51,304 nucleotides of DNA from Anabaena sp. UHCC 0204 (GTDB lineage: Bacteria > Cyanobacteriota > Cyanobacteriia > Cyanobacteriales > Nostocaceae), in assembly GCF_009711975.1 (NCBI RefSeq), contig NZ_VIKW01000011.1, positions 1 to 51,304 on the forward strand. Reading direction: 5' to 3'. The position numbers and the translations under genes are program-made. Positions 17,396-26,226 of the stretch are shown in pieces. Under the pieces are notes generated by a model, which did no database searches, had not been told where the DNA came from, and worked only from the letters and a program-made list of their open reading frames with translations. Position 1 is the stretch's first letter; each line of letters opens with the position of its first letter.

Positions 17396-18022
17396 TTATA
17401 AAAACAGGCGTTTCTGTAAAATTTCCTGTATACTTTGTTGCACTACCTCTTGACTCCCACTCCCATCTACCTGCACAATTCGGGATGGATAAGATACAGC
17501 TAACTCAGTATATCCCTGCTGTACTCGACGATGAAAAGCAATAGTTTCTTGTTCAATTCTATCTAGTGTAGCTTGTCCACGTTTGCGAGATAGCCCCACC
17601 TCCACATCTACATCTAACCAAATAGTTAAATCACTGACTAAACCACCTGTAGCAATCTGATTAAGTTGATTAATTATACTCATACTTAAACCCCTGCCAT
17701 AACCTTGATAGGCAATAGTAGAATCAGTATAGCGATCGCATAGGATATACTTATCCATAGCTAAACTCGGTTTTAGTTCCTCTTCAATATGTTGCGCCCT
17801 GTCCGCAGCATACAATAGCAGTTCCGTGATTTCCCCCACTGGTTTACTAGGTGACTTTTCCAATAATAACCTCCGCAAATCCGTTCCTAACTCTGTTCCC
17901 CCCGGTTCACGAGTCAGCACGACAGATATATTTAAACTTTCTAACCACTGAGAACACAGTTGCATCTGAGTAGTTTTCCCACAACCTTCCACCCCTTCAA
18001 ATACAATTAATTTACCACTCAT
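17396..18022 (-). CDS. tmk: Thymidylate kinase
   Basis: 208 aa from the ATG at 18022; a GTG at 18043 would add seven residues (VAKFNN type) that are not typical. The P-loop is FEGVEGCGKTT (residues 8-18). TREPGGTELG, CDRYTDSTIAYQGYGRG (the DRY/H dTMP-binding motif) and the LID region KRGQATLDRIE are all in place. Role: phosphorylates dTMP to dTDP with ATP in the cytoplasm. It is the first gene of the tmk-holB pair. It is divergent from the DUF4178 gene, with only about 86 bp between the two starts, where both promoters must sit. Confidence 0.95.
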   Translation of the reverse strand: MSGKLIVFEGVEGCGKTTQMQLCSQWLESLNISVVLTREPGGTELGTDLRRLLLEKSPSKPVGEITELLLYAADRAQHIEEELKPSLAMDKYILCDRYTDSTIAYQGYGRGLSMSIINQLNQIATGGLVSDLTIWLDVDVEVGLSRKRGQATLDRIEQETIAFHRRVQQGYTELAVSYPSRIVQVDGSGSQEVVQQSIQEILQKRLFL

Positions 18023-18108
18023 GTTGTTAAATTTTGCTACCACCGCTTTATATAGTAAACTAAATCAACGCTGTTTTAAAAGTCACACTTGCTCATAGTA
18101 AAGCATTT

Positions 18109-18753
18109 ATGTCTATAACTGATGCTCAAAAACAACTCCAGGATATGCGTGCAGGCGATCGCGTCAGGTATCATGGTGTAGATTGGGATATAGAAGATTA
18201 CAGTACCTATCGAGATACCGAAGGTTATCAAACTGATGAATGGTTACTAAAATCATCAGGAGGAACTGAACATTACTTATTGCGAGAATATGATTCTGAA
18301 GAACCATCCTGGCTTGTTACTTGGTATATCTCTAATCTAGTCCAAAATGCTCGCTTATTAGTACCAGAATCTAAACAAAATATATTACCTGAACTCTGGG
18401 AAAGAATGCAAGCAGACAGTATTCCCTATCCAGAATTGCAGCTTTTTTATAAATCTTATTACTTTGAGTCTGACACAGAAGGTAAATATGAATCAACCAA
18501 CAAAACCCAATCTCGAATTACTTGGGATTACTGGGATAAAGATCATATCACCAACTTAGCTATTGAAGCCTTTCCCCAGGGAAAAATAGAAATTTACTCC
18601 ACTAAAATTGTCAAAATTGAAGAATTTTCTCACATTCAAAAAGGAGTAGTTAAAAAATCATCTAACTTGAAATTAGATGCAAGTCTATTTGGTGAACTTG
18701 TCATAGCATTAATGGTGCTGATTGTCGGTGTTTGCATGATGATATTTGGATAA
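18109..18753 (+). CDS. DUF4178 domain protein with a C-terminal membrane anchor
   Basis: 214 aa. The DUF4178 core is at about 12-70 (MRAGDRVRYHGVDWDIEDYS, DEWLLKS, YLLREYD). Residues 194-213 form one membrane segment (LFGELVIALMVLIVGVCMMI), so the protein is tail-anchored with the domain in the cytoplasm. The biochemical function of DUF4178 is not established; it recurs next to SpeE-like, SpeD-like and DUF350 genes, as it does here. Only 6 bp separate its stop from the next gene. Start ATG at 18109. Confidence 0.82.
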   Translation: MSITDAQKQLQDMRAGDRVRYHGVDWDIEDYSTYRDTEGYQTDEWLLKSSGGTEHYLLREYDSEEPSWLVTWYISNLVQNARLLVPESKQNILPELWERMQADSIPYPELQLFYKSYYFESDTEGKYESTNKTQSRITWDYWDKDHITNLAIEAFPQGKIEIYSTKIVKIEEFSHIQKGVVKKSSNLKLDASLFGELVIALMVLIVGVCMMIFG

Positions 18754-18759
18754 AATTTT

Positions 18760-20202
18760 ATGTCTAATTCTCTATTCATTGAACAACAAAACGATTATAT
18801 CGCCTTTTATATTAATGGTGAATTACAGTTTCATAGTCAAGATGAAGCCATTTATCATGAATATTTAGTAATTCCGGCGATAAAATTGGCAATTTCCAGA
18901 TTTCCTGACACAGATTTGCGCGTCTTAATTTGTGGTGGAGGTGATGGATTAGCCGCTAGAGATATATTACGTTTTTCCGAAGTTAAACAGATTGATTTAG
19001 TAGATTATGATCCAGAAGTTTTAGAACTAGCAAAAACAGTATTTAAACCTTACAATCATGGTAGCCTAGAACAGGAAAAAGTCACCATCTACACAGAAGA
19101 AGCATTTGGATTTATTTCCCAACTTCCAGAAAATTATTATCACATAGTTATTTCTGATTTTACCTATCCCAACACAGCCGAAGAAACTGCAATATATAGC
19201 CGAGAATGGTTTCAAGAAATTAATCGCGTACTTATTCCCGCTGGATTAACTTGTATTAATGCTGTCTCCCCTAATTATAACACAGAAGCATTTTGGTGTT
19301 TATATCAAACATTAATATCAGCGGGTTTATTTACCAAACCTTTACAACTAAATATTCCCTCATTTAGTGATCATGATTATGGAAAATGGGGATTTTTATT
19401 AGCATCATCCGAAGTAATTCAGCCAGAGGAAATAGAAAAAATTTCTCTTCCCGATAATCTCCAATATTTAACCCACGACAAAATTCTCCAAGCATTTATC
19501 TTTGACGAAGAAATTGCTAAAAACCGCCAGCAATTTATGGTTAACACCATAGAAAATAAACAGTTATTTTATTACTTACTCAATGGTATAGATAATGCTG
19601 AATTAGAATCAAATTTAGAAGCAAAAGAAACTATTAATTTCCTAGACATTAATGAACAAACAAGCACAGAAATAGGTAATAGTAATGCCTTAGATTTAGA
19701 CACAGTAGCTAAATTTTGGTTAGAAAATATTTACACCCAAGCAGATACAGAAAAACCCCCAATAGACATTAATCAATATATCCCAGTTCGTCATCGCTAT
19801 CATAGCCAAAAAATGACAACATCATGGTTAGAACATATCCAAGACTTATTACTAGAAATAGACTGTCAAAGCCTATTAAATAGCTTATTAGCAAGAGCGC
19901 AAGAACTACCACCGCAAATTGCGACTGAACTCAAAAATTTAGCCGAAAAAATCAAATCTAATCAACCATTAACCAACTTATCACCAAAAACCATTGAATT
20001 TATCACCCTCTTATCAGTCACATTATTAATGGCCAATTTAGTCGCACCAGACTCTGTATTTGCAAAAGGTTACTATTCTAGAAGTTCAAGTTCTGGTAAT
20101 GCTTACTCTTCTAGTGGTGAAAATAAAGTCTTTGGATTTATATTAACTATGGTAGGAGTAGGTTGGTTAGCCAGTATATTTCATCGCTTCAAAAATGAAT
20201 AA
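18760..20202 (+). CDS. SpeE-like aminopropyltransferase with C-terminal membrane segments
   Basis: 480 aa, far longer than ordinary spermidine synthases (about 290). The N-terminal half has the family motifs: YHEYLVIPA (32-40), the SAM/dcSAM loop ICGGGDGLAARDIL (57-70), VDYDPEVLELAK (81-92), and Asp133 in SDFTYP, which replaces the usual DSTDP. Residues about 260-420 are a helical, acidic region of unknown fold. Two hydrophobic segments follow, at about 427-447 and 455-472, joined by a Ser/Gly/Tyr-rich loop. Family role: transfer of an aminopropyl group from decarboxylated SAM to an amine. The membrane anchor and altered active-site loop suggest a special acceptor, perhaps at the membrane. 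Operon with DUF4178 upstream. Confidence 0.85.
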   Translation: MSNSLFIEQQNDYIAFYINGELQFHSQDEAIYHEYLVIPAIKLAISRFPDTDLRVLICGGGDGLAARDILRFSEVKQIDLVDYDPEVLELAKTVFKPYNHGSLEQEKVTIYTEEAFGFISQLPENYYHIVISDFTYPNTAEETAIYSREWFQEINRVLIPAGLTCINAVSPNYNTEAFWCLYQTLISAGLFTKPLQLNIPSFSDHDYGKWGFLLASSEVIQPEEIEKISLPDNLQYLTHDKILQAFIFDEEIAKNRQQFMVNTIENKQLFYYLLNGIDNAELESNLEAKETINFLDINEQTSTEIGNSNALDLDTVAKFWLENIYTQADTEKPPIDINQYIPVRHRYHSQKMTTSWLEHIQDLLLEIDCQSLLNSLLARAQELPPQIATELKNLAEKIKSNQPLTNLSPKTIEFITLLSVTLLMANLVAPDSVFAKGYYSRSSSSGNAYSSSGENKVFGFILTMVGVGWLASIFHRFKNE

Positions 20203-20217
20203 ATACCGTATTTCTGA

Positions 20218-20254
20218 CTTTGCGTATTTGCTCCTCTGCGTCTCTGCGTGAAAC
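20218..20254. repeat. CTCTGCGTCTCTGCGTGAAAC dispersed repeat
   Basis: The segment GCGTATTTGCTCCTCTGCGT, continued by CTCTGCGTGAAAC, is a frequent intergenic repeat in Nostocales; another copy is at about 35434-35462. It overlaps an in-frame GTG at 20248, so that codon is a poor start for the next gene. Confidence 0.7.
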
Positions 20255-20265
20255 AAAAACAAACC

Positions 20266-21291
20266 ATGACTCATCAAAACCAATTAACAATTAGAAAACT
20301 AACCCAAAAAGATCAAGAAAATTGGCAAATTCTCATCAATAATTCCCAGTTTAGCTCCTTTATGCAAACTTGGACTTGGGCGGATTTTAAAGAATTAGAA
20401 GGATACAAAACATTTCGCTATGGCTTATTTTTAAATAATTATTTAGTAGGTGGCTGCATTTATTATTTATATCCCCATACTAACAAAGCAAATTTATTAA
20501 TTTCCCCTGGTGGACCAATTTTACCAGAAAATTACCCAGAAGAAGGCATAAATTTATTATTAAAAACAGCCGAAAAAATAGCTCAAACAATGGGAGGAAT
20601 AGCTTTCCGAATAGAACCAAATTGGCACGAAAAACCCGATTATCTCCAAGGATTTGTACGCTCTCCTGCTGACTTATTACCCAATGAAACCTTATTAATT
20701 GACTTGCGCCCAGATAACGAGCAAATACTAGCCGCCATGAAGCCAAAAGGGCGTTATAATATCCGGTTGAGTCAGCGGTATCATGTCAATATAGAATTTA
20801 GTAATGATTCCCAATCAATTCCCTTATTTTATGATTTATTTTGGGAAACTGCACAGCGTCAAAATTTCTTTGCTGAACCCTATGGATTTTTTATCAATCT
20901 TTGTCAAACATTATTTACAACTAACATGATAGAAATTGGTTTAGCTACCTGGAAAGGGGAAATAATAGCAGCCATTTTAGTGATATATTGCGGTAATGTC
21001 GCAACTTATTTATATGGTGGAACGAGCTTATTGCATAGAGAAGTTATGGCCAGTTATGGCTTACATTGGGAAGCAATGCAAAAAGCTAAAATCCGGGGTT
21101 GTCAATTTTATGATTTCTATGGATTTACCAAAGAACCTAATCATGCTTATACTAAGTTCTCCCAATTTAAAAGTAGATTTGGTGGCACATATAGAAAAAC
21201 TATCGGCGCTCATGATTACTTCTTTTATGATCAATTAGCTGATACTTTAATTAGTTTATTTCAAACATTGATAGGGAATAAAAATGAATGA
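20266..21291 (+). CDS. FemAB/FemX-like aminoacyl or acyl transferase
   Basis: 341 aa from the ATG at 20266; a GTG at 20248 is rejected because it lies in a dispersed repeat. Two GNAT-like halves are visible. The N-terminal half has FMQTWTWADFKELEGY and GCIYYLYP; the second starts at LLIDLRPDNEQILAAMKPKG and RYNIRLSQR, and ends with YLYGGTSLLHREVMASYGLH, FYDFYGFT and FKSRFGG, all standard for FemAB/FemX. Family role: tRNA-dependent addition of amino acids to lipid II, or related N-acyl transfers. Its position between the SpeE-like and DUF350 genes suggests it works with the polyamine cluster. The stop overlaps the next start by 8 bp. Confidence 0.85.
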   Translation: MTHQNQLTIRKLTQKDQENWQILINNSQFSSFMQTWTWADFKELEGYKTFRYGLFLNNYLVGGCIYYLYPHTNKANLLISPGGPILPENYPEEGINLLLKTAEKIAQTMGGIAFRIEPNWHEKPDYLQGFVRSPADLLPNETLLIDLRPDNEQILAAMKPKGRYNIRLSQRYHVNIEFSNDSQSIPLFYDLFWETAQRQNFFAEPYGFFINLCQTLFTTNMIEIGLATWKGEIIAAILVIYCGNVATYLYGGTSLLHREVMASYGLHWEAMQKAKIRGCQFYDFYGFTKEPNHAYTKFSQFKSRFGGTYRKTIGAHDYFFYDQLADTLISLFQTLIGNKNE

Positions 21292-21860
21292 ATTAATCAT
21301 GTCAGCTTTGACTCAAGCAGGAGTTATTACTGTAGAATTGTTAGTAGGGTTTGGCTTATTTTGGATAGGACAATTCGCCTATCAAAAATTATTTAGACGG
21401 CGCATGGAATTGAATGTAGAATTATTTGTAAAAGATAATCCTGCGGTTGCTATTGCTTTAGTTAGCTATTATTTTGGAATGTTTATGTGTCCTGGTTTTA
21501 GTCACTTATGTTTATCCCTTAATTACTAAATATAATGTTTTTGCGGAAATAGAAAGACGCAATAATCCAGCCGCAGGTGTAGCTTTAGCTGGTTTACTAA
21601 TTGCGACTGGGAATATTATTATAGTCGCATTTTCCACAGAATTTCAAAATTGGATTTTTAGTTTTACTCAATACAGTTTAACACTCTTATTTTGTTTAAT
21701 TTCTCTAATAGGAATTCGCTGGTTAGCCGATTTAATTTTAGTTCCCGGTGTCAGGTTTTATGATGAAATTGTTAATCAAGAAATTCCTAATGTTGGTGCA
21801 GGTTTAATTGAAACTTTTGCTTATATTTCTGCTTCCTTTCTAATTGCTTGGTGCTTTTAG
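21284..21860 (+). pseudogene. DUF350 membrane protein gene, split by a +1 frameshift
   Basis: Two overlapping frames encode the halves of one protein. The first half (21284-21529 frame) has a membrane helix and VKDNPAVAIALVSYYFG; the second (continuing to 21860) has VTYVYPLI, NNPAAGVALAGLLIATG and two more hydrophobic segments. Both NPAVAIAL-type repeats are hallmarks of DUF350. Removing one C at 21491-21492 would restore a single frame reading FGMFMCLVLVTYVYPLI. The first ATG overlaps the FemAB stop (ATGAATGA); an ATG at 21299 is the alternative. The cause may be a real inactivating mutation, a programmed shift (no slippery run is seen) or a sequencing error. Confidence 0.8.
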
Positions 21861-21975
21861 GCGCTTACTTAAAAGACTTCCCAAAAAAACACTATCAAAC
21901 CCTTATTCCTCTGTGTCCTCTGCGGTATGCGCTACACGCACGCTACGCTAACGTTTATTTATTTCTTGGAAGTCC

Positions 21976-22359
21976 TTAATCAGAAATAGATAAATAATGC
22001 CAATTTTCTAAACTATCATCATTACTAATTTCCCTAGTCAGAATGTTAGCTAAAAATCTACCTTTTTCTAAATTATCCGTTTGGTAATCACAAATATGAA
22101 TATCAATTGTCACCTTTGCTGCTTCCGGCCAAAAGTGCAACGCTATATGAGATTCTGCTAACAAAACTACTGTAGAAATTCCCTGGGGGACAAATTCAAC
22201 CGCTATTTCTCCAACAACATTTAATTCAGCAGTATCAGCCGCATTTTTTAAAACAGCAATAAAGTCCTTTTTATCCCAATTGAAAACCGCTGGAGAAGCT
22301 GACAAAATAGCAGAAAAATGATGAGACTTAATCACTTTAGACAGAAAATAATCGCTCAC
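21976..22359 (-). CDS. SpeD-like S-adenosylmethionine decarboxylase homologue
   Basis: 127 aa, the length of the short prokaryotic AdoMet decarboxylase. The key segment is LLAESHIALHFWPEAAKV: Glu69-Ser70 is the position where the proenzyme is cut to make the pyruvoyl group, His75 lies in the usual HxxPE context, and IDIHICDY with Cys90 matches the catalytic VDxxTCG motif. Role if active: makes decarboxylated SAM, the aminopropyl donor that the SpeE-like protein needs. The start is GTG at 22359, as no ATG precedes the conserved part. The gene is convergent with the DUF350 gene and divergent from purD. Confidence 0.82.
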   Translation of the reverse strand: MSDYFLSKVIKSHHFSAILSASPAVFNWDKKDFIAVLKNAADTAELNVVGEIAVEFVPQGISTVVLLAESHIALHFWPEAAKVTIDIHICDYQTDNLEKGRFLANILTREISNDDSLENWHYLSISD

Positions 22360-22468
22360 AACTATTAGATATTAACTGATTTTTGTTTCATTCTTGAAAA
22401 GATGTATAGTAAACAGTTGATTTGCGAGTATTCTTAATTATGACTGTAAGAGAACTATGAGGAAATAA

Positions 22469-23746
22469 GTGAAAGTTTTAGTTATCGGTAATGGGGGACG
22501 TGAACACGCTCTAGCGTGGAAATTGCTGCAATCTGATAAAATTGAGCAAGTTGTCTGCGTACCAGGTAATGGGGGTACAGCAAGTATGCAAGGTTGTCAA
22601 AACTTGTCTTTAGCAGTAGATGACTTTGCAGGTATTAGTCAATATGCGATCGCTCATGGTATTTCTTTAGTAGTAGTTGGTCCAGAAGTGCCTTTAGCTC
22701 AGGGAATTACTGATTATCTGCAAAATCAAGGTTTAATGGTATTTGGTCCCAACAAAGCAGGGGCGCAAATAGAAGCAAGTAAGGCTTGGGCTAAAGCATT
22801 AATGGCAGAAGCTGGAGTTCCCACTGCCAAAGCTGCGGTATTTACGGAAGCAGCCCCAGCAAAAGCTTACATCCAAACTCAAGGAGCGCCCATAGTTATA
22901 AAAGCCGATGGTTTAGCTGCTGGTAAAGGTGTCACAGTTGCCCAAACCATTGCTCAGGCTGAAGAAGCGATTGCAGCGATTTTTCAAGGACAATTTGGTG
23001 CGGCTGGTAGTTCCGTTGTCATTGAAGAATGTTTACTGGGACAAGAAGTATCAGTTTTAGCTCTAACCGATGGTTTAACCATTCGCCCATTATTACCTGC
23101 TCAAGATCATAAACGCGTTGGCGAAGGTGATACAGGAGAAAATACAGGCGGCATGGGTGCTTATGCTCCTGCACCGATAGCAACACCAGAATTAATGGCA
23201 CGGGTGCAAACTGAGGTGTTAGAAAGAACCATCACAACCTTAAAAGCTAGGGGGATTGACTACCGAGGCGTTTTGTATGCTGGGTTAATGATTACACCAG
23301 ATGGTGATTTTCGCGTTTTAGAATTTAACTGTCGCTTTGGTGATCCCGAAACCCAAGTAATTTTACCGATGTTAGAAACACCTCTGGAAGATTTAATCTT
23401 GGCTTGTATCGAACAGCGGTTAGGAGATATGCCCCCTATTGCTTGGAAACAAGGGGCTGCGGCTACGGTGGTGGCTGCTGCTGGTGGTTATCCAGGAGAG
23501 TATGCCAAGGGTAAGGTAATTACTGGCTTTGTAGCAGCCGAGACAGCAGGGGCGACTGTGTTTCATGCCGGGACGAAATTAAATGCAGCCCAGGAAGTGG
23601 TGACGAATGGTGGACGAGTGTTAAATGTGACAGGATTGGGTGCGGATTTCCAGGAAGCGATCGCTCAAGCTTATGCAGGTATCGAACATATTCAATTTGA
23701 GCAGATGTATTATCGCAGAGATATTGGTTATCGGGTTTTAGGGTGA
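22469..23746 (+). CDS. purD: Phosphoribosylamine-glycine ligase (GAR synthetase)
   Basis: 425 aa, full length. Starts with GTG at 22469, with GAGG at 22459-22462 as ribosome binding site; the N-terminal VIGNGGREHALAWKL follows directly. The ATP-grasp part has IVIKADGLAAGKGVTV, GENTGGMGAYAPAP and the signature EFNCRFGDPETQ (about 285-296). Role: second step of de novo purine synthesis, ATP-dependent ligation of glycine to phosphoribosylamine. It stands alone between the speD-like gene and the antiporter gene. Confidence 0.97.
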   Translation: MKVLVIGNGGREHALAWKLLQSDKIEQVVCVPGNGGTASMQGCQNLSLAVDDFAGISQYAIAHGISLVVVGPEVPLAQGITDYLQNQGLMVFGPNKAGAQIEASKAWAKALMAEAGVPTAKAAVFTEAAPAKAYIQTQGAPIVIKADGLAAGKGVTVAQTIAQAEEAIAAIFQGQFGAAGSSVVIEECLLGQEVSVLALTDGLTIRPLLPAQDHKRVGEGDTGENTGGMGAYAPAPIATPELMARVQTEVLERTITTLKARGIDYRGVLYAGLMITPDGDFRVLEFNCRFGDPETQVILPMLETPLEDLILACIEQRLGDMPPIAWKQGAAATVVAAAGGYPGEYAKGKVITGFVAAETAGATVFHAGTKLNAAQEVVTNGGRVLNVTGLGADFQEAIAQAYAGIEHIQFEQMYYRRDIGYRVLG

Positions 23747-23767
23747 TTTGCAGTTAGATATTTTGTT

Positions 23768-23870
23768 TCGCGCAAAGAGGCAAAGGAGCAAAGGCGCAAA
23801 GGAATCCCCCTTGCTCCCTGCTCCCGGTCGGTGAGCGAAGCCGAACCGCTGCCCCCCTGCCTCTTCGGGT
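23768..23870. repeat. GCAAAGG-rich dispersed repeat and GC-rich tail
   Basis: CGCGCAAAGAGGCAAAGGAG and GCGCAAAGGA resemble the inverse of the intergenic CCTTTGCG repeat common in these genomes. It is followed by CTCCCGGTCGGTGAGCGAAG and CCGAACCGCTGCCCCCCTGC, again repeat-like. No gene in the gap 23747-23971. Confidence 0.6.
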
Positions 23871-23971
23871 TGGTTCAAATTTTGTTTTTCTTGTATCCCA
23901 ACTCTCACCGGAAACAGGTAAAACTTTGTATCCTGAATATATATAGTTCTTTATAGTTCTTATTAAAACAG

Positions 23972-25981
23972 GTGCAAGAAGATTTTCGGTTAATTGTTGA
24001 TTTGGTTTCGGTGTTCGCTGTCGCTGCTTGTGGTGGATTATTGGCGGCGCTGTTAAAACAACCTGTTTTGCTGGGCTATCTCATCGGCGGTATGGTTGTT
24101 GGTCCAACTGGGCTGGGATTAATTAAGGAACTGATTCAGGTAGAAACGTTGGCTCAGTTTGGAGTAGCGTTTTTATTGTTTGCTTTGGGTGTTGAGTTCT
24201 CTTTGGCAGAACTAAAAAAGGTGAAAGCGATCGCTCTGGGCGGAGGCGCTTTACAAATTACTCTCACGATTCTGATCACTGTCTTGGTGTGCGGTGTTAC
24301 AGGTGCTTGGGGTGCTTTACCTGCTAAAGGTGTCTTTTTGGGTTCGATTTTGTCTTTGTCTTCCACCGCGGTGGTTCTCAAATGCCTCATGGAACGCAAT
24401 GAGACGGAAACACCCCACGGACAAGTAATGCTGGGGATTCTGGTCGTTCAGGATTTGGCTCTGGGATTAATGTTAGCGGTATTACCAGCCCTCCATGAAC
24501 CAGCGGAAGCTATTGGTGTCGCTGTGGTCATGGCTTTGCTCAAAATTGGTTTATTTGCGGCTGGTGCAATTGTGGCGGGAATTTGGTTAATTCCCCCTTT
24601 ATTGAGATTATTAGCTGGGACGGAAAGTAAGGAATTATTTTTATTAGGTGTAGTTACTATCTGTTTAGGAATTGCTCTCCTCACGGAATATTTAGGGCTA
24701 TCTATTGAAATGGGGGCATTTGTCGCCGGGTTAATGATTTCTGAGGTGGAATATGCTGATGAAACTTTGACTATTGTTGAACCTTTGCGGGATATATTTG
24801 CTAGTTTATTTTTTGCAGCTATTGGGATGTTAATTGATCCCGGTTTTTTGTGGCAAAATCTGGAATTAATTCTCGGATTAGTAGCTTTGGTTTTTGTTGG
24901 GAAGTTTTTAATTATCACTCCTTTAGTTAAGTTATTTCGCTACCCTTTGAAAACTGCTTTAATTGCTGGACTGGGATTATCCCAAATTGGGGAATTTTCT
25001 TTTGTGCTTGCTAGTAAAGGACAAGCTTTGGGTTTGGTTTCCCGGCAAATATATTTACTAATTTTAGGAACTACCGCAGTTACTTTGATGCTGACTCCTT
25101 TTATCTTGCGGTTAGTTCCATTTTTATTCGATTTGGCTGAATCTATGCCTTGGTTAAAACCCTACTTTGTGGATGATCAAGCTCATGATTTTTCTGAAGA
25201 TTTGCCTCGGAAAAATCATATTGTTGTTTGTGGTTATGGCCGCATTGGTAAGAATTTAGTGAAGTTGTTACAGCAATATCAGTTACCTGTGGTGGTTATT
25301 GATCAATCAGAAAGTCGCATTCAACAATTACGAGATGCGGGAATTCCCTATGTTTATGGCAATGGTGTCAGTCTTCATGTATTAGAAACTGCTGGGGTAA
25401 GTCATGCTCAAGGTATGGCGATCGCTCTCCCAGATCCTGCTAGTATTAGGCTATGTTTAAAACGAGCTTTGGAAGTATGTCCCGAATTAGATTTAGTTGT
25501 CCGTGCTACCCAAGATAAAAATATTGAAGTCCTTTATCAATTGGGAGCAAAGGAAGTAGTTCAACCAGAATTTGAAGCGAGTTTAGAAATGGTCACTCAT
25601 CTCTTAATTGCTGTGGGTTTGTTACCGGAAGTTATCCAACAAAAAATGCAGCAAATTCGCCAAGATCATTATTTATATTTACGTCCTCAAAGTTCACCTG
25701 CTGAAGTTTCTCAATATTTGCAAAAAGTTACTCGTGATCTGAATCGTCGTTGGTATGATTTACCAGCAAATTCACCTTTAATTGGCATGAGTCTAGAAGA
25801 AGTGAATATGCGTTATTTAACTGGAGTGAGTTTAATGGCTATTCGTCGTGCTACTGGGGAAGAAATTGATTATCCTAATAATCAAACTACATTACTTTCC
25901 GGCGATCGCTTATTAGTGGTAGGATCAGCAGCAGAACTCACAGCTTTAGTAGAATTTGCCGAAGGAAAAATTACACAGTAA
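23972..25981 (+). CDS. Kef-type monovalent cation/proton antiporter with RCK domain
   Basis: 669 aa, CPA2 family. About 12-13 hydrophobic segments fill residues 5-385; typical motifs are GYLIGGMVVGPTGLGL, LLFALGVEFSL and LSQIGEFSFVLAS. A cytoplasmic TrkA-N/RCK domain begins at about 411 (NHIVVCGYGRIGKNL, the NAD-binding glycine motif), and a TrkA-C domain ends the protein (LIGMSLEEVNMR, LLSGDRLLVVGS). Role: K+ or Na+ exchange for H+ across the inner or thylakoid membrane, gated by nucleotide binding to the RCK domain. The start is a GTG at 23972; no ATG is close enough. Next on this strand is another antiporter, 245 bp on. Confidence 0.92.
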   Translation: MQEDFRLIVDLVSVFAVAACGGLLAALLKQPVLLGYLIGGMVVGPTGLGLIKELIQVETLAQFGVAFLLFALGVEFSLAELKKVKAIALGGGALQITLTILITVLVCGVTGAWGALPAKGVFLGSILSLSSTAVVLKCLMERNETETPHGQVMLGILVVQDLALGLMLAVLPALHEPAEAIGVAVVMALLKIGLFAAGAIVAGIWLIPPLLRLLAGTESKELFLLGVVTICLGIALLTEYLGLSIEMGAFVAGLMISEVEYADETLTIVEPLRDIFASLFFAAIGMLIDPGFLWQNLELILGLVALVFVGKFLIITPLVKLFRYPLKTALIAGLGLSQIGEFSFVLASKGQALGLVSRQIYLLILGTTAVTLMLTPFILRLVPFLFDLAESMPWLKPYFVDDQAHDFSEDLPRKNHIVVCGYGRIGKNLVKLLQQYQLPVVVIDQSESRIQQLRDAGIPYVYGNGVSLHVLETAGVSHAQGMAIALPDPASIRLCLKRALEVCPELDLVVRATQDKNIEVLYQLGAKEVVQPEFEASLEMVTHLLIAVGLLPEVIQQKMQQIRQDHYLYLRPQSSPAEVSQYLQKVTRDLNRRWYDLPANSPLIGMSLEEVNMRYLTGVSLMAIRRATGEEIDYPNNQTTLLSGDRLLVVGSAAELTALVEFAEGKITQ

Positions 25982-26226
25982 TAACCCACCTGTGTGGTTT
26001 GTAAATCATTGATTTTCCGTTAGTCCGTGCAGTTTGACTTTGTTTGTGTAGTATTCCTCTATACAGGAAATAGAGCAAAGTTTATGTATTTCACTAATAA
26101 AGGTAGACTTTGTTTATGTAGCGTCGGTATTCTATTTATGAGAGTTAATCAACGTAAATTGGCCACTTTTTTGTATAAAATACAGTTATGCTCTCTCTAC
26201 TTTTAATCTCATAACCAATCATTACC

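Noticed and set aside
13539-18043. An eCIS structural locus around the DUF4157 gene
   Set aside because: Neighbours are holB and tmk on one side and a SnoaL-like gene and peroxiredoxin on the other; no sheath, tube or baseplate gene is present.
23860-23885. GGTTCAAAT resembling a tRNA T-loop
   Set aside because: No acceptor or anticodon stem matches at the right distance.
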